The notes below the pieces were generated by a model. It was not told the origin of the DNA. It did not search any database and saw only the letters and a list, made by a program, of their open reading frames with translations. Source: Mucilaginibacter sp. (GTDB taxonomy: Bacteria; Bacteroidota; Bacteroidia; Sphingobacteriales; Sphingobacteriaceae). From it: 37,677 bases of DNA. The position numbers and the translations under genes were made by a program. Below are positions 1-8,235 of the stretch, in pieces (positions within the stretch are counted from its first letter, which is position 1; every line of letters begins with the position of its first letter). Location: the NCBI RefSeq assembly GCF_028287845.1, contig NZ_JAQBOW010000035.1, forward strand, positions 1 through 37,677. Reading direction: 5' to 3'.

Positions 1-2192
1 GAAATATCAGAAAAGGTTACATTATCTGCTGAGCTTTGCCATTGATAGGTATAAGCTCCATTACCACCGGATGGGGTGCTCCCTGCTAAAATTGCAGGGT
101 CGCCCGTACCACAAAAACTGTTTACAGCAGGTGCAGTAATACTATTATTTAAAGTTCTAGAATTAACTGTTATAGTAATTACATTACTTTCATCAAGAAC
201 TGAGCATACACCGGATGTTACTAAACGGCGAAAATAGGTTGTAGCATTTATTGGTGGTGGCGGATCATAATCTTGCAATTTCGCGCCTGCAATATCAGTA
301 AAGCTAATATTGTCTGATGATTTTTGCCATTGATAGGTATAACTTTTTGTCCCCCCTGTTGGCTGCGAACCCTTTATTACCGAAGGATTAGCGTTACCCC
401 CGCAAAAATCAGCATCAGTATTTGAAATATTATTCTTTGAAACAGGCGGATCTAAAGTAAATGTAATAGTAATAACATTACTTTGTACCGGCGTTGCACA
501 AGTAGCCGAAAATGCATTACGCCGATAATAAGTGGTGCCGGCACTGGTACCTACCGGTGGATTATAATTCTCTGAAGTGGCACCCGTGATATCGGTATAG
601 ATTTTATCATCAGGTGATTTTATCCACTGGTAAGTAATAACCGCTGCCCCTCCACCTATTGGTGGGTTACCATCGATGGGTGCGGGAATACTGAGCCCAC
701 AATAAACAACTGGCCCCGTTGATATGACATTTTTTGACAGGAGTGCAACATCGGGGGTATATTTAGCTATAAATAAATCGCGGCTGCTTTGGGCGGTTAC
801 TTTATCAGGACTGACGCAGCCTGATCCGTCAAAGTTAACCTCCGAGCAAAATGAACCTGTTAGTAAGACATCTTTGTTGCTGTTTACCGCAGCAGCAGAC
901 CGACCTGAATTATTATCACAGCTGTTTCCTAAACCAAAGGCCCATGCATAATTTCCGTCAATATCATATTTTGCCAAAAACATATCCCGGATACCATGAT
1001 CTTCTACATACCCTATACCAGACGTCGCCGGATTAAAATTTATTTTTCCTGAAAAATCCCCTGTAATATAAATATAGTTATCGCCGCCCATTACCAGGCC
1101 ATAGTTGCTAACTGATGAATTTACACCGCCAATATCTTTATACCACAGAAATGTGCCGACTTGCGTATATTTTGCAAGAAATATATCCTGATTTCCTAAA
1201 GGGGTTAGCATGGCTGCAGGACCAAAGTTTAATGGTGCAGCAAACATGCCATCAACATAAATGTTGTTTTGGGCATCAGCACAAAGGTGAATGTTGTAAT
1301 TATAATTTGTAGAGGTGCCCGTTATTACATTTTCCCAATTCAAAATTCCTAATGGTGAATATTGAGCCACGTACATTGAATTATCACCGATCACATTATT
1401 GGCACTGCCTAACGGATTAAAATTAACAGTGCCATTTAAATATCCTGAAATTATAATGTTTTTATTATTGTCGGTTACAACATCAATAACAGAGTTGTCG
1501 CCACCTGTTGCACCCAGGCTAAATTTCCATATTACATTACCGGCAGCGTTATATTTAATTATTAATCCATCAGTAGTGCCGTTGGCTGTAACATTTGTAC
1601 CGCCAACGTTTACTGTTGATTGAAATTGGATCGCCTCTACCAAATTTCCTGAAGCATCGCTAACAATTTTATTGCCCACATCGTTACCCGGCCCGCCAAT
1701 GGTTTTTCCCCATACAAAATTGCCGTTATTATCCATGCGTATTATAAACGCGTCGTTGCTCCCGGCAGATGATAAAGCGCCGGGATTTAATGTTGGCGAA
1801 TCGAACTGGCCGGTTATGGTTATATTACCACTTGCATCAAGGTCCAGCGCGTTGGGTTGATCTGTGCCTGTTCCGCCTATTGAAACGGCCCATATTAATG
1901 CACCATTTAAGTCGTACTTAGCAATATAACCATCAACGCCTCCTACAGATGTTAGGGGGTTTGGGGTAGATGATGATGATGGGGCAAAATTCACGGTTCC
2001 ACTATAACTACCGGTAACATAGATGTTGTTTTGCGCATCAACTTTCATCATTGCTGATATACAACTGCCAGTGGGGCCGCCCATATCGGTAACCCATTTT
2101 GGCGCAGACGGCGCTAATTGACAAATGCCTGCTAACGGCAATACCATTAGCCATACGGCTATGTAAAATATGTATTTAAAACGAGCAGGCAT
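1..2192 (-). CDS. Secreted SBBP-type beta-propeller / Ig-like repeat protein, 3' end beyond window
   Basis: Minus-strand frame open from ATG at 2192 to the window edge (about 730 codons seen). Residues 1-25 look like a signal peptide ending near GICQ. Residues 30-485 hold seven repeats of about 65 residues, each with a core such as NIYVTGSYSGTVNF, NIIISGYLNGTVNF or YIYITGDFSGKINF, often followed by a 'D.F.AKY..G...W' strand. This is the SBBP pattern, and seven copies fit a seven-bladed propeller. From about residue 490 come at least three modules of 96-99 residues with a YQW..S.D...(Y/F).DI core and a paired-Cys pattern, as in Ig/PKD-like repeats of Bacteroidota surface proteins. Such proteins are usually exported by the type IX system and carry a C-terminal sorting domain; that end is off-window, so T9SS export is an inference. 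Likely a cell-surface or adhesive protein; ligand unknown. Confidence 0.85.
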   Translation of the reverse strand, partial: MPARFKYIFYIAVWLMVLPLAGICQLAPSAPKWVTDMGGPTGSCISAMMKVDAQNNIYVTGSYSGTVNFAPSSSSTPNPLTSVGGVDGYIAKYDLNGALIWAVSIGGTGTDQPNALDLDASGNITITGQFDSPTLNPGALSSAGSNDAFIIRMDNNGNFVWGKTIGGPGNDVGNKIVSDASGNLVEAIQFQSTVNVGGTNVTANGTTDGLIIKYNAAGNVIWKFSLGATGGDNSVIDVVTDNNKNIIISGYLNGTVNFNPLGSANNVIGDNSMYVAQYSPLGILNWENVITGTSTNYNYNIHLCADAQNNIYVDGMFAAPLNFGPAAMLTPLGNQDIFLAKYTQVGTFLWYKDIGGVNSSVSNYGLVMGGDNYIYITGDFSGKINFNPATSGIGYVEDHGIRDMFLAKYDIDGNYAWAFGLGNSCDNNSGRSAAAVNSNKDVLLTGSFCSEVNFDGSGCVSPDKVTAQSSRDLFIAKYTPDVALLSKNVISTGPVVYCGLSIPAPIDGNPPIGGGAAVITYQWIKSPDDKIYTDITGATSENYNPPVGTSAGTTYYRRNAFSATCATPVQSNVITITFTLDPPVSKNNISNTDADFCGGNANPSVIKGSQPTGGTKSYTYQWQKSSDNISFTDIAGAKLQDYDPPPPINATTYFRRLVTSGVCSVLDESNVITITVNSRTLNNSITAPAVNSFCGTGDPAILAGSTPSGGNGAYTYQWQSSADNVTFSDI

Positions 2193-2367
2193 GGGTTAAA
2201 TTGGTACCTACAATTTACGAAAGAATATTCAATAAACCGAAATAACTTTTTTTAGTAGCATCAACCTTGTCATTAATATCAGTTAATATTAAAAAGCAAT
2301 AAGCTAACAGGCTGTAACAAATAACTTTACAGGATAACTGAAGAAATACGGTATAGGGGATAGCCTG

Positions 2368-3861
2368 CTATTTGCTGCTGATTTTGTGTTTTAAAACCTT
2401 GTCAAACAGGATATTGATATCATCCGAAATTTTCAGGAAGTAAGACAGGGAAACATAAGTTGCCGCAACAATACCCGAACGCAGCACCATATCGATATAG
2501 ATGTTATGAACCAAAGGCAAGTACAGGCCAATTAATAACGATACCAGGCCAACCAGCAAAATTAATACGTGGGCCCTGCCAAATGGCTGTAGGCCAAACT
2601 TTACTTTAACATATATCCAGTACAGAAAGTTAAGGATAAACATGGTAAGGAAATAAGCTACCGCGGCTCCCATCATCCCAATTTTAGGTATAAGCAACCA
2701 GTTTGCCGCCATACAAAAAAACACCGATCCAACAATAAAATAAGTGGTTAGCTTATAATGTTTAGAAAAATTAATAATATACCCGTTTACGCCTCCGGTG
2801 ATGTCTGTTAAAAAACCCAGACCTACCACAATAAATACATTAAAGTAATTTGCATATTCGGGTTTATGGAGCAATACTATAATGAAATTCTTGTTCACAA
2901 TTAAGCCGATAAACAACAACAAGCCTAACAGCATTTGCATTACTGATGTTTTATAATAGATCTTACCAATTTTAGGCAAATCGTTATCGGCCCAGGCCTG
3001 GGCAATAATTTGCAAAGAGGTTCTGCTAAGTGCCTTAGCGGGTAAACTAATAACCAATGCTATAGCAAAAAAGGTACTATAAATAGCCAGTGTAGACAAG
3101 TCCTTAGTTATATTTAGTAACATTATATTATCAAGATACTGTATCAACGCAGCAGATGTGCTGCTTAACAATGTATAAAAGCCGTACCTTATAAACTCAT
3201 TCTTTTTGCTGACTATTTGTGGCGATATACCGGCCAGTTTAAAATCGCGCCCCTTGTATATATAAAATAACAGGATAGCTATCATAGCTATATTGGCAGC
3301 CACATATATGGATAAAAAATCGTGATAATTTATAAGTGATGCCCCAATTAATAATACACTTACCAACGTAAACACCCGCAAAAAAACTTCCCGCAAAAAT
3401 GATGATAGTATATTTTTAAAAACAGTAATGGCCAGGCTCTCCATCACCGTAAAAACCATGGTTAAAAAAGCAAGCGGAATCAAGTAATAAAAATATCGCA
3501 CTAATAACTCCGAACCCTGTTTATTACTATAACGGTTTATAATCGAATGCTGAAAAAACAGAAAAATTAAGGTAAATACTACAAAGCTTAAAACGCACCA
3601 AACAATAACAAACGTTACAAAGCCGCCATGCTTTTTATCTTCGGTACGAAAATGGGGGAAGTATTTAAAGATGATGTTATTTACACCTACTGACGCTATT
3701 TGTGCATACAATAAGGTAATGGTATTCATTATAGCGAAAAAACCTATTTCTTCGAGTGATAAAGTACGCTGAAATAAAATTACCAGGTTAAAGAAACCAA
3801 GTGCCGTACCTGCATATAGTATTAAACTGTTATAAAATCCTTGTTTACGTAATAGATTCAT
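2368..3861 (-). CDS. Wzx-like lipopolysaccharide/O-antigen flippase
   Basis: 497-aa protein made almost wholly of hydrophobic segments (about 12-14 predicted membrane helices) with an N-terminal start typical of the polysaccharide biosynthesis/MATE-like superfamily (short positively charged leader, then a helix with an 'AGTALGFFNL' stretch). The family moves undecaprenyl-linked sugar repeat units across the inner membrane. It is the last gene of the minus-strand polysaccharide cluster, 52 bases after the TylF-type methyltransferase. Length is normal for the family. The substrate cannot be read from the sequence. No gene symbol is given because Wzx proteins are too divergent for a safe name. 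Confidence 0.85.
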   Translation of the reverse strand: MNLLRKQGFYNSLILYAGTALGFFNLVILFQRTLSLEEIGFFAIMNTITLLYAQIASVGVNNIIFKYFPHFRTEDKKHGGFVTFVIVWCVLSFVVFTLIFLFFQHSIINRYSNKQGSELLVRYFYYLIPLAFLTMVFTVMESLAITVFKNILSSFLREVFLRVFTLVSVLLIGASLINYHDFLSIYVAANIAMIAILLFYIYKGRDFKLAGISPQIVSKKNEFIRYGFYTLLSSTSAALIQYLDNIMLLNITKDLSTLAIYSTFFAIALVISLPAKALSRTSLQIIAQAWADNDLPKIGKIYYKTSVMQMLLGLLLFIGLIVNKNFIIVLLHKPEYANYFNVFIVVGLGFLTDITGGVNGYIINFSKHYKLTTYFIVGSVFFCMAANWLLIPKIGMMGAAVAYFLTMFILNFLYWIYVKVKFGLQPFGRAHVLILLVGLVSLLIGLYLPLVHNIYIDMVLRSGIVAATYVSLSYFLKISDDINILFDKVLKHKISSK

Positions 3862-3913
3862 TTAATACTTTTTTGTATAATACTATCAGGTAATACTATG
3901 CTTATGCCGGTTA

Positions 3914-4666
3914 TTAGTATTTTATACCTATGCGCCCGGTATAATCAATGCGGTTAAGCAATAATGGCAATTTTTGGGCTTCAATATATTCATCAACAGC
4001 TTTGCGCGCCCCTTCCCAATGGCCGTAATCGTCAATAATAATAACGCCGCCCGGTACCAATAAAGGGTACAAATATTTTAACTCGTGCGCTGTGGATTCA
4101 TACCAATCGGTGTCCAATCTTAGCAAAGCTATTTTTTGCGGGATGTTTTGCGGAATGGTATCTTCTACTTTTCCTTTTATATAATGCACTTTGCCTGATG
4201 TGTATTTAAGGCTACCTACATTTTTCTGTACCTCTTCAAGGGCCGAATAGCACCAGGCGGAAGCCGCGTCTTTATCCATTAACTCATTCGCGGTTGCACC
4301 GGTAAATATTTTGTCATGTTCTGTTGGTGCAGACATTCCTTCATACGTATCATACAAATATATTTCCCTGTTTTTGTCGCCAGCTTTTATCAACGTATCA
4401 ATTGCAGCCATTGTACTTCCGCCGCGCCATACGCCGCATTCAACAAAATCGCCCTTAATATTATTCTTAACCAGGTAATTCACCGCATTACATACAGACG
4501 CAATACGTTCGGGCGTAGTCATGGTATAAGGTTTTACCAGTTGATAAGTATCTACCACTGCTTTATCAAAATCGGCGGGTAAACCATTTACAATCAACCG
4601 TTCGTCGGGTTTTACAAGGTCATAGCCTAATTTATTAATTATTTTACGCAGTCTTTTTCGTAGCAT
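3914..4666 (-). CDS. TylF/MycF-family SAM-dependent O-methyltransferase
   Basis: 250 aa. Family hallmarks: DFVECGVWRGG at 73-83 (SAM-binding loop), DTYEGM at 106-111, LRLDTDWYE at 182-190 and IDDYGHW at 211-217. The two acidic clusters (DTDWY and DDY) correspond to the metal-binding residues of TylF/MycF macrocin-type O-methyltransferases. Known members methylate sugar hydroxyls of macrolides; homologues are common in polysaccharide gene clusters. Here it probably methylates a sugar of the surface glycan, perhaps capping the chain, but this is inferred from context. Its start overlaps the 3' end of the upstream glycosyltransferase by 23 bases, so translation is probably coupled. Confidence 0.88.
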   Translation of the reverse strand: MLRKRLRKIINKLGYDLVKPDERLIVNGLPADFDKAVVDTYQLVKPYTMTTPERIASVCNAVNYLVKNNIKGDFVECGVWRGGSTMAAIDTLIKAGDKNREIYLYDTYEGMSAPTEHDKIFTGATANELMDKDAASAWCYSALEEVQKNVGSLKYTSGKVHYIKGKVEDTIPQNIPQKIALLRLDTDWYESTAHELKYLYPLLVPGGVIIIDDYGHWEGARKAVDEYIEAQKLPLLLNRIDYTGRIGIKY

Positions 4667-5795
4667 CCTTATTTTTTTTAATTGCTTGCTGTATTACAGT
4701 GTTTAATGTATCTATCCTGTCCCTTATATCATAATTTGCACGAATATGGGCAGCTTCTTTAGTCCCAAGCAATGACGCAAGTCCTACATCGTCTGCAATC
4801 TTTATCATATAACGGGCCATGCCTTCTACATCATGTTCGGGCACCAAATCTCCGGGTTCTCCATTCAGGACAGCTTCCTTTATTCCTGCATGCTGCGTAC
4901 TTACAATTGCAAGGCCGGATGATCCTGCTTCCAGTATAGTTACGGGTGTTCCTTCTTTATCGCCGTTATCCGCCGTAACCGAATGCTGAACAAAGCAGCG
5001 TGTTTTTGCAAACAGCTCTTTAATTTGCGCTGTATTTAACACGCCCAATAAAGTAACACTTTTTTCCAGTTGTAATTGAGTTATCAATGCTTTTGTTTTT
5101 TTAAACAAAGGCCCCTGTCCTACCATCCATAGTTTGGCATCCGGAAATTTTTCGGCCACCTGCTTAAATGCCTTTACTACGGATAAAGGCGATTTTTTTT
5201 CGACAAACCGGCCTATAAATAAAAAATTGCGCCCCGAGTTTAAAATGTTTAATTGCGGAAAAGCAAGTGTATCAACCCCGCATGATGCATTAACTATTTT
5301 ACCAGCGGGTGCACCTAATTCTTTTAAACTTTCAACCATATCAGCAGATACGGCAATCAGGCTGCTGGCGTATTTAAATGCTTTTTGATACAGCTCATAA
5401 TAAGCGGCAACTGTTTTCTTATGGTGAACATCGGCACCATGAAAATGGATAATTAAGGGAATATTTGCCAGCTGGCATGCCTGGGTTACCATTGCGCCAA
5501 CCATACCATATTCAGCGAATACGACATCTACCTTTTTATCAAGCAGATAGTTTTTTAACGCATTGGTTCTTACCGCAATATTTTTTCGCTTAAATATTTT
5601 TTTTTGAATAAGATAGCTTAACAGTCCCCATTTTGATTTAATCAACGGATGTCCGTCATTATCATAAACCGGAAATGCCCCTCCATACAAAACAAGCTTA
5701 TTGCCAGTCAACCTTTCAATATGCGCCTGTATAAAGGTTTCAGAAAAGGATGACTTATTAGGCTTGATAATGCATAAGGTATAACCGCTATCCAT
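4644..5795 (-). CDS. Glycosyltransferase family 4 (GT-B fold)
   Basis: 383 aa with the two-Rossmann-domain layout of GT4. The N-terminal half has FHGADVHH at about residue 120. The C-terminal half has FIGRFVEKKSP near 190, MVGQGP after it, and the donor-binding stretch EGTPVTILEAGSSG near 280, which holds the conserved glutamates of the E-x7-E-type motif. The family transfers a sugar from an NDP-sugar with retention. It lies between two methyltransferase genes (2 bases after the upstream one; 23-base overlap with the downstream one), so it probably adds a sugar to the same surface glycan. Donor and acceptor are unknown. Confidence 0.88.
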   Translation of the reverse strand: MDSGYTLCIIKPNKSSFSETFIQAHIERLTGNKLVLYGGAFPVYDNDGHPLIKSKWGLLSYLIQKKIFKRKNIAVRTNALKNYLLDKKVDVVFAEYGMVGAMVTQACQLANIPLIIHFHGADVHHKKTVAAYYELYQKAFKYASSLIAVSADMVESLKELGAPAGKIVNASCGVDTLAFPQLNILNSGRNFLFIGRFVEKKSPLSVVKAFKQVAEKFPDAKLWMVGQGPLFKKTKALITQLQLEKSVTLLGVLNTAQIKELFAKTRCFVQHSVTADNGDKEGTPVTILEAGSSGLAIVSTQHAGIKEAVLNGEPGDLVPEHDVEGMARYMIKIADDVGLASLLGTKEAAHIRANYDIRDRIDTLNTVIQQAIKKNKDATKKTA

Positions 5796-5797
5796 GC

Positions 5798-6568
5798 TTA
5801 TCCTAATTTTCTGCGAACGAAAGACTTCCGGAAAAAACTACCCAATTTTGCTTTAGCCTTGCCAATTATCCTGTCGGTTCGTTGTGCTGCGGTAACAGGT
5901 TTAGGTGTAAAAAAAGCGGTTAAAAAATCGTCGCTCTTCTCAAGCACTATGTGCGTATAATCAGCAGTATGCCATACATCTTTTTGGTGATAAAGGATCA
6001 CTTCGGTACCTGTATCCTCTGCCAGCTTGCCTATTACGCTAAATGTTATATGTTCATCAACCGGCTGCATAGTTTCCGGGCGATTAACCAAGCACCATTT
6101 AAGGTTATGCGGCGTTGGTACAGTTAGCACAATTTTGCCTTTGTTCTTTAATATTTTTGCTAAAGCGGCATGTACTGCCGGGCGGTCCTCAACAGCTATA
6201 TGTTCATAAACGTCCATAAAAACAATCAGGTCAAACTGGTCGTCTTTAAATGTTTCGGGGGTTAGTATGGTTTCTCTAAAATCAAGCTTATCATCGGCAA
6301 AAAGCTTTTGTGCTATCTGGATAGACATGGTGCTGATGTCTATACCGGTAATATGCGCGTCGGGCCATTGCTTATGCATTCTTTCGCAAATGCTGCCCAT
6401 TCCGCAGCCTACTTCCAAAATACGTTTAGGGCTTTTAGGGGCAAACTGCATAATGGTTTTCCACCCGTACTCAATACGCGGATTAACTATAATATAATCG
6501 TTCAGCTTATATTTAACGTGCTCATCATAATATGATACTACGTTTTCGCGGTCTATTTTTTCTTCCAT
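5798..6568 (-). CDS. Class I SAM-dependent methyltransferase (UbiG/Methyltransf_11-like)
   Basis: 256 aa. Motif I LEVGCGMGS at residues 51-59, the acidic end of strand 2 at GIDIS, and a post-motif LIVFMDVYEHI segment around 115 identify a class I SAM methyltransferase. The C-terminal tail is basic (GKAKAKLGSFFRKSF...), which may touch membrane or nucleic acid. It lies 2 bases upstream of the GT4 gene in the polysaccharide cluster, so a glycan or glycolipid substrate is likely, but the sequence alone does not show it. Confidence 0.82.
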   Translation of the reverse strand: MEEKIDRENVVSYYDEHVKYKLNDYIIVNPRIEYGWKTIMQFAPKSPKRILEVGCGMGSICERMHKQWPDAHITGIDISTMSIQIAQKLFADDKLDFRETILTPETFKDDQFDLIVFMDVYEHIAVEDRPAVHAALAKILKNKGKIVLTVPTPHNLKWCLVNRPETMQPVDEHITFSVIGKLAEDTGTEVILYHQKDVWHTADYTHIVLEKSDDFLTAFFTPKPVTAAQRTDRIIGKAKAKLGSFFRKSFVRRKLG

Positions 6569-6626
6569 TTATAAATACGAGGAATAATTTCGATTTAGTC
6601 TTTGTACAAAAGTACTTAAATATTCA

Positions 6627-7310
6627 TTATAGCGGTTTTTGGGCAACCACAATATATAACGCGCTATCCCGGTCACGTTGAGCTTGCGAATGGATCTTAT
6701 CAAACAGCGCTATAACTGCCTGCATTATAACAGACCAGATGGGTACAAGAAATTTTGGCAACTTAAATAAAATGCCATCCTGAAATAACTGCAAACCACT
6801 TGCTGTAAGCCCTAAAACACCGGTAAATGAATTTATTTTAAAATTCTCTCTTTCAACTACCTTTCTTAAACCAGCGCCCGTCCAGCGCCAGTAGTCATTT
6901 GGTGTTGGGTGATACAGCCAATACCCATGTGTTGTTAATATCATTGAACCACCCGGTTTTAACAGGCGCCACGCTTCCTGCAAATATCCTTCGGGCGAAT
7001 CCACATGTTCTAATACCTGGTTCGATAATACAATATCAGCATAATTGTCTGGCAGGGTGGTTTTACTGTCAAAATCTATATGATGATCTGCTTTGGGGTT
7101 CATTTCTAAGTCTACCCCCAGGTATTTACCTACATGAGGTTCAATAACCGGCTTATAAGGCATATCTCCACAGCCAAAATCTATTAGTATTAAATCTTTA
7201 TTATTAGCGGTAAGCTCTTCAATTTTTTTAACAGTTGCATTTCTTAATTGAGTAAGAACTACATAACGGGGATTAAATATACTGGGATACAGCCGGTCAT
7301 TACCTTTCAT
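6627..7310 (-). CDS. Class I SAM-dependent methyltransferase
   Basis: 227 aa. DFGCGDMPY at 44-52 is SAM motif I, GVDLE at 65-69 ends strand 2 with the ribose-binding acidic residue, and LSNQVLEHV near 110 with RLLKPGG...LTTHG after it are typical of the Methyltransf_11/23 type. It is the first gene of the polysaccharide cluster; 58 bases separate it from the next methyltransferase. The two methyltransferases are not close copies. The substrate is probably a sugar or lipid-linked intermediate; this is inferred from neighbours only. Confidence 0.82.
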   Translation of the reverse strand: MKGNDRLYPSIFNPRYVVLTQLRNATVKKIEELTANNKDLILIDFGCGDMPYKPVIEPHVGKYLGVDLEMNPKADHHIDFDSKTTLPDNYADIVLSNQVLEHVDSPEGYLQEAWRLLKPGGSMILTTHGYWLYHPTPNDYWRWTGAGLRKVVERENFKINSFTGVLGLTASGLQLFQDGILFKLPKFLVPIWSVIMQAVIALFDKIHSQAQRDRDSALYIVVAQKPL

Positions 7311-7367
7311 GGGGCTAATTTAAGGCTTTATTCCTGATTTGATTACCTAACTTTCAATTTTATAGCC

Positions 7368-8132
7368 TTACTTATGCCTTACGTAATGCTGCAAATAATT
7401 AATCCGGGCAGCAGTATCTTTTCGCCAAATGGTAAGCGAATCGGCAGTTAGTTTTTGCACATCGTATGATGTTTCATTGGGTTTGTTCCTATCCAGCACC
7501 AGCAGGCAACCCGGCTGGGCTATACCCCATGTTCCGCTTTGCGATGTTTGCATATCGGCTGTTAATAACGAATAACTTGCATCGGCATTAAACTTATAGT
7601 ATCCGCCGGGGTATGTATATTTTGCCTGGTAAAGCGTATCTATACTATAAGATGTCTGCAATGTAAATGCACTGTCCCATTTGTACTCTAAACTGGAGTA
7701 ATTTGGGCATGTAAACGCGGCATAATGCTCGGTAATTTTTGTGTAGTTAATACTTTGAAGTATTGTTAAAGAATCTACAGATAATTGTGTAACAGAAAAC
7801 CTACGCTCGTTGTTAGTATTCGGGTTAAGCACAAACTGGCAATTTTCATTGATGTTCCACTTTCCGTTTATTGGCACGCCATCGCTAAACAGGTTATACG
7901 TGAAATCACTATTAATTTGAAAATAGCCGTTTGGGTAAACAATTATGCTTTTAAGCAGGTGGCCCTGGTCGTCATAATTATCAGTTTGTGTGTATACAAC
8001 GGCCCATCTTTTTAAATAATCTATAGAGGAGTTATGCAGGCATATCTGGGACTCTATTTTTGTTTTTTTACAGGAATATGTAAATAACATAACTGCCGGT
8101 AGCAAAAGCCAGAAGATTATTTTTTTTTTCAT
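7368..8132 (-). CDS. Lipoprotein with two lipocalin-like domains
   Basis: The preferred start is ATG at 8132 (254 aa); an in-frame GTG two codons upstream would add only two residues. The N-terminus is a clear lipoprotein signal with FTYSC and lipidated Cys21. The rest is two copies of one module. Each has an aromatic-rich first strand ending in a '(Y)FQIN/YKFN' turn, then a short loop, a G-K/T-W strand (NGKWNI and SGTWGI), a 'C-x-(F/L)-V-L' strand, N-rich loop, and a final (R)FSVTQLSVDSLTI or YDVQKLTADSLTIW. This matches the lipocalin-like domains common in Bacteroidota lipoproteins. Function unknown; likely anchored in the outer membrane facing the periplasm. It has its own promoter box just upstream. 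Confidence 0.75.
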   Translation of the reverse strand: MKKKIIFWLLLPAVMLFTYSCKKTKIESQICLHNSSIDYLKRWAVVYTQTDNYDDQGHLLKSIIVYPNGYFQINSDFTYNLFSDGVPINGKWNINENCQFVLNPNTNNERRFSVTQLSVDSLTILQSINYTKITEHYAAFTCPNYSSLEYKWDSAFTLQTSYSIDTLYQAKYTYPGGYYKFNADASYSLLTADMQTSQSGTWGIAQPGCLLVLDRNKPNETSYDVQKLTADSLTIWRKDTAARINYLQHYVRHK

Positions 8133-8149
8133 TATCACTGCTCAATAAA

Positions 8150-8178
8150 CAAATATACCGGTAAAACGAGTATACAAA
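8150..8178 (-). promoter_or_regulatory. Bacteroidota-type promoter of the lipoprotein gene
   Basis: On the minus strand, TTTG (8178-8175), 17 bases, then TATATTTG (8157-8150) match the Bacteroidota -33 TTTG / -7 TAnnTTTG pattern. The predicted transcript starts near 8143, about 11 bases before the ATG at 8132. The TTTG is the end of the T-tract of the upstream typA terminator. Confidence 0.6.
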
Positions 8179-8210
8179 AAAAAAGAGAGTCACAAAATTT
8201 GTGACTCTCT
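8176..8210 (-). terminator. Rho-independent terminator of typA
   Basis: Minus strand, 25 bases after the typA stop: stem AGAGAGTCAC / GTGACTCTCT (8210-8201 with 8193-8184). The AAAATTT between the arms can extend the stem, and a run of eight or more T (8183-8176) follows. Confidence 0.85.
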
Positions 8211-8235
8211 ATATAACTCCATACTTAAAAAAGTA

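Noticed and set aside
724..1860. Five plus-strand frames of 60-75 aa at the left end
   Set aside because: The minus-strand frame is open throughout and encodes clear SBBP repeats, so these are antisense shadows.
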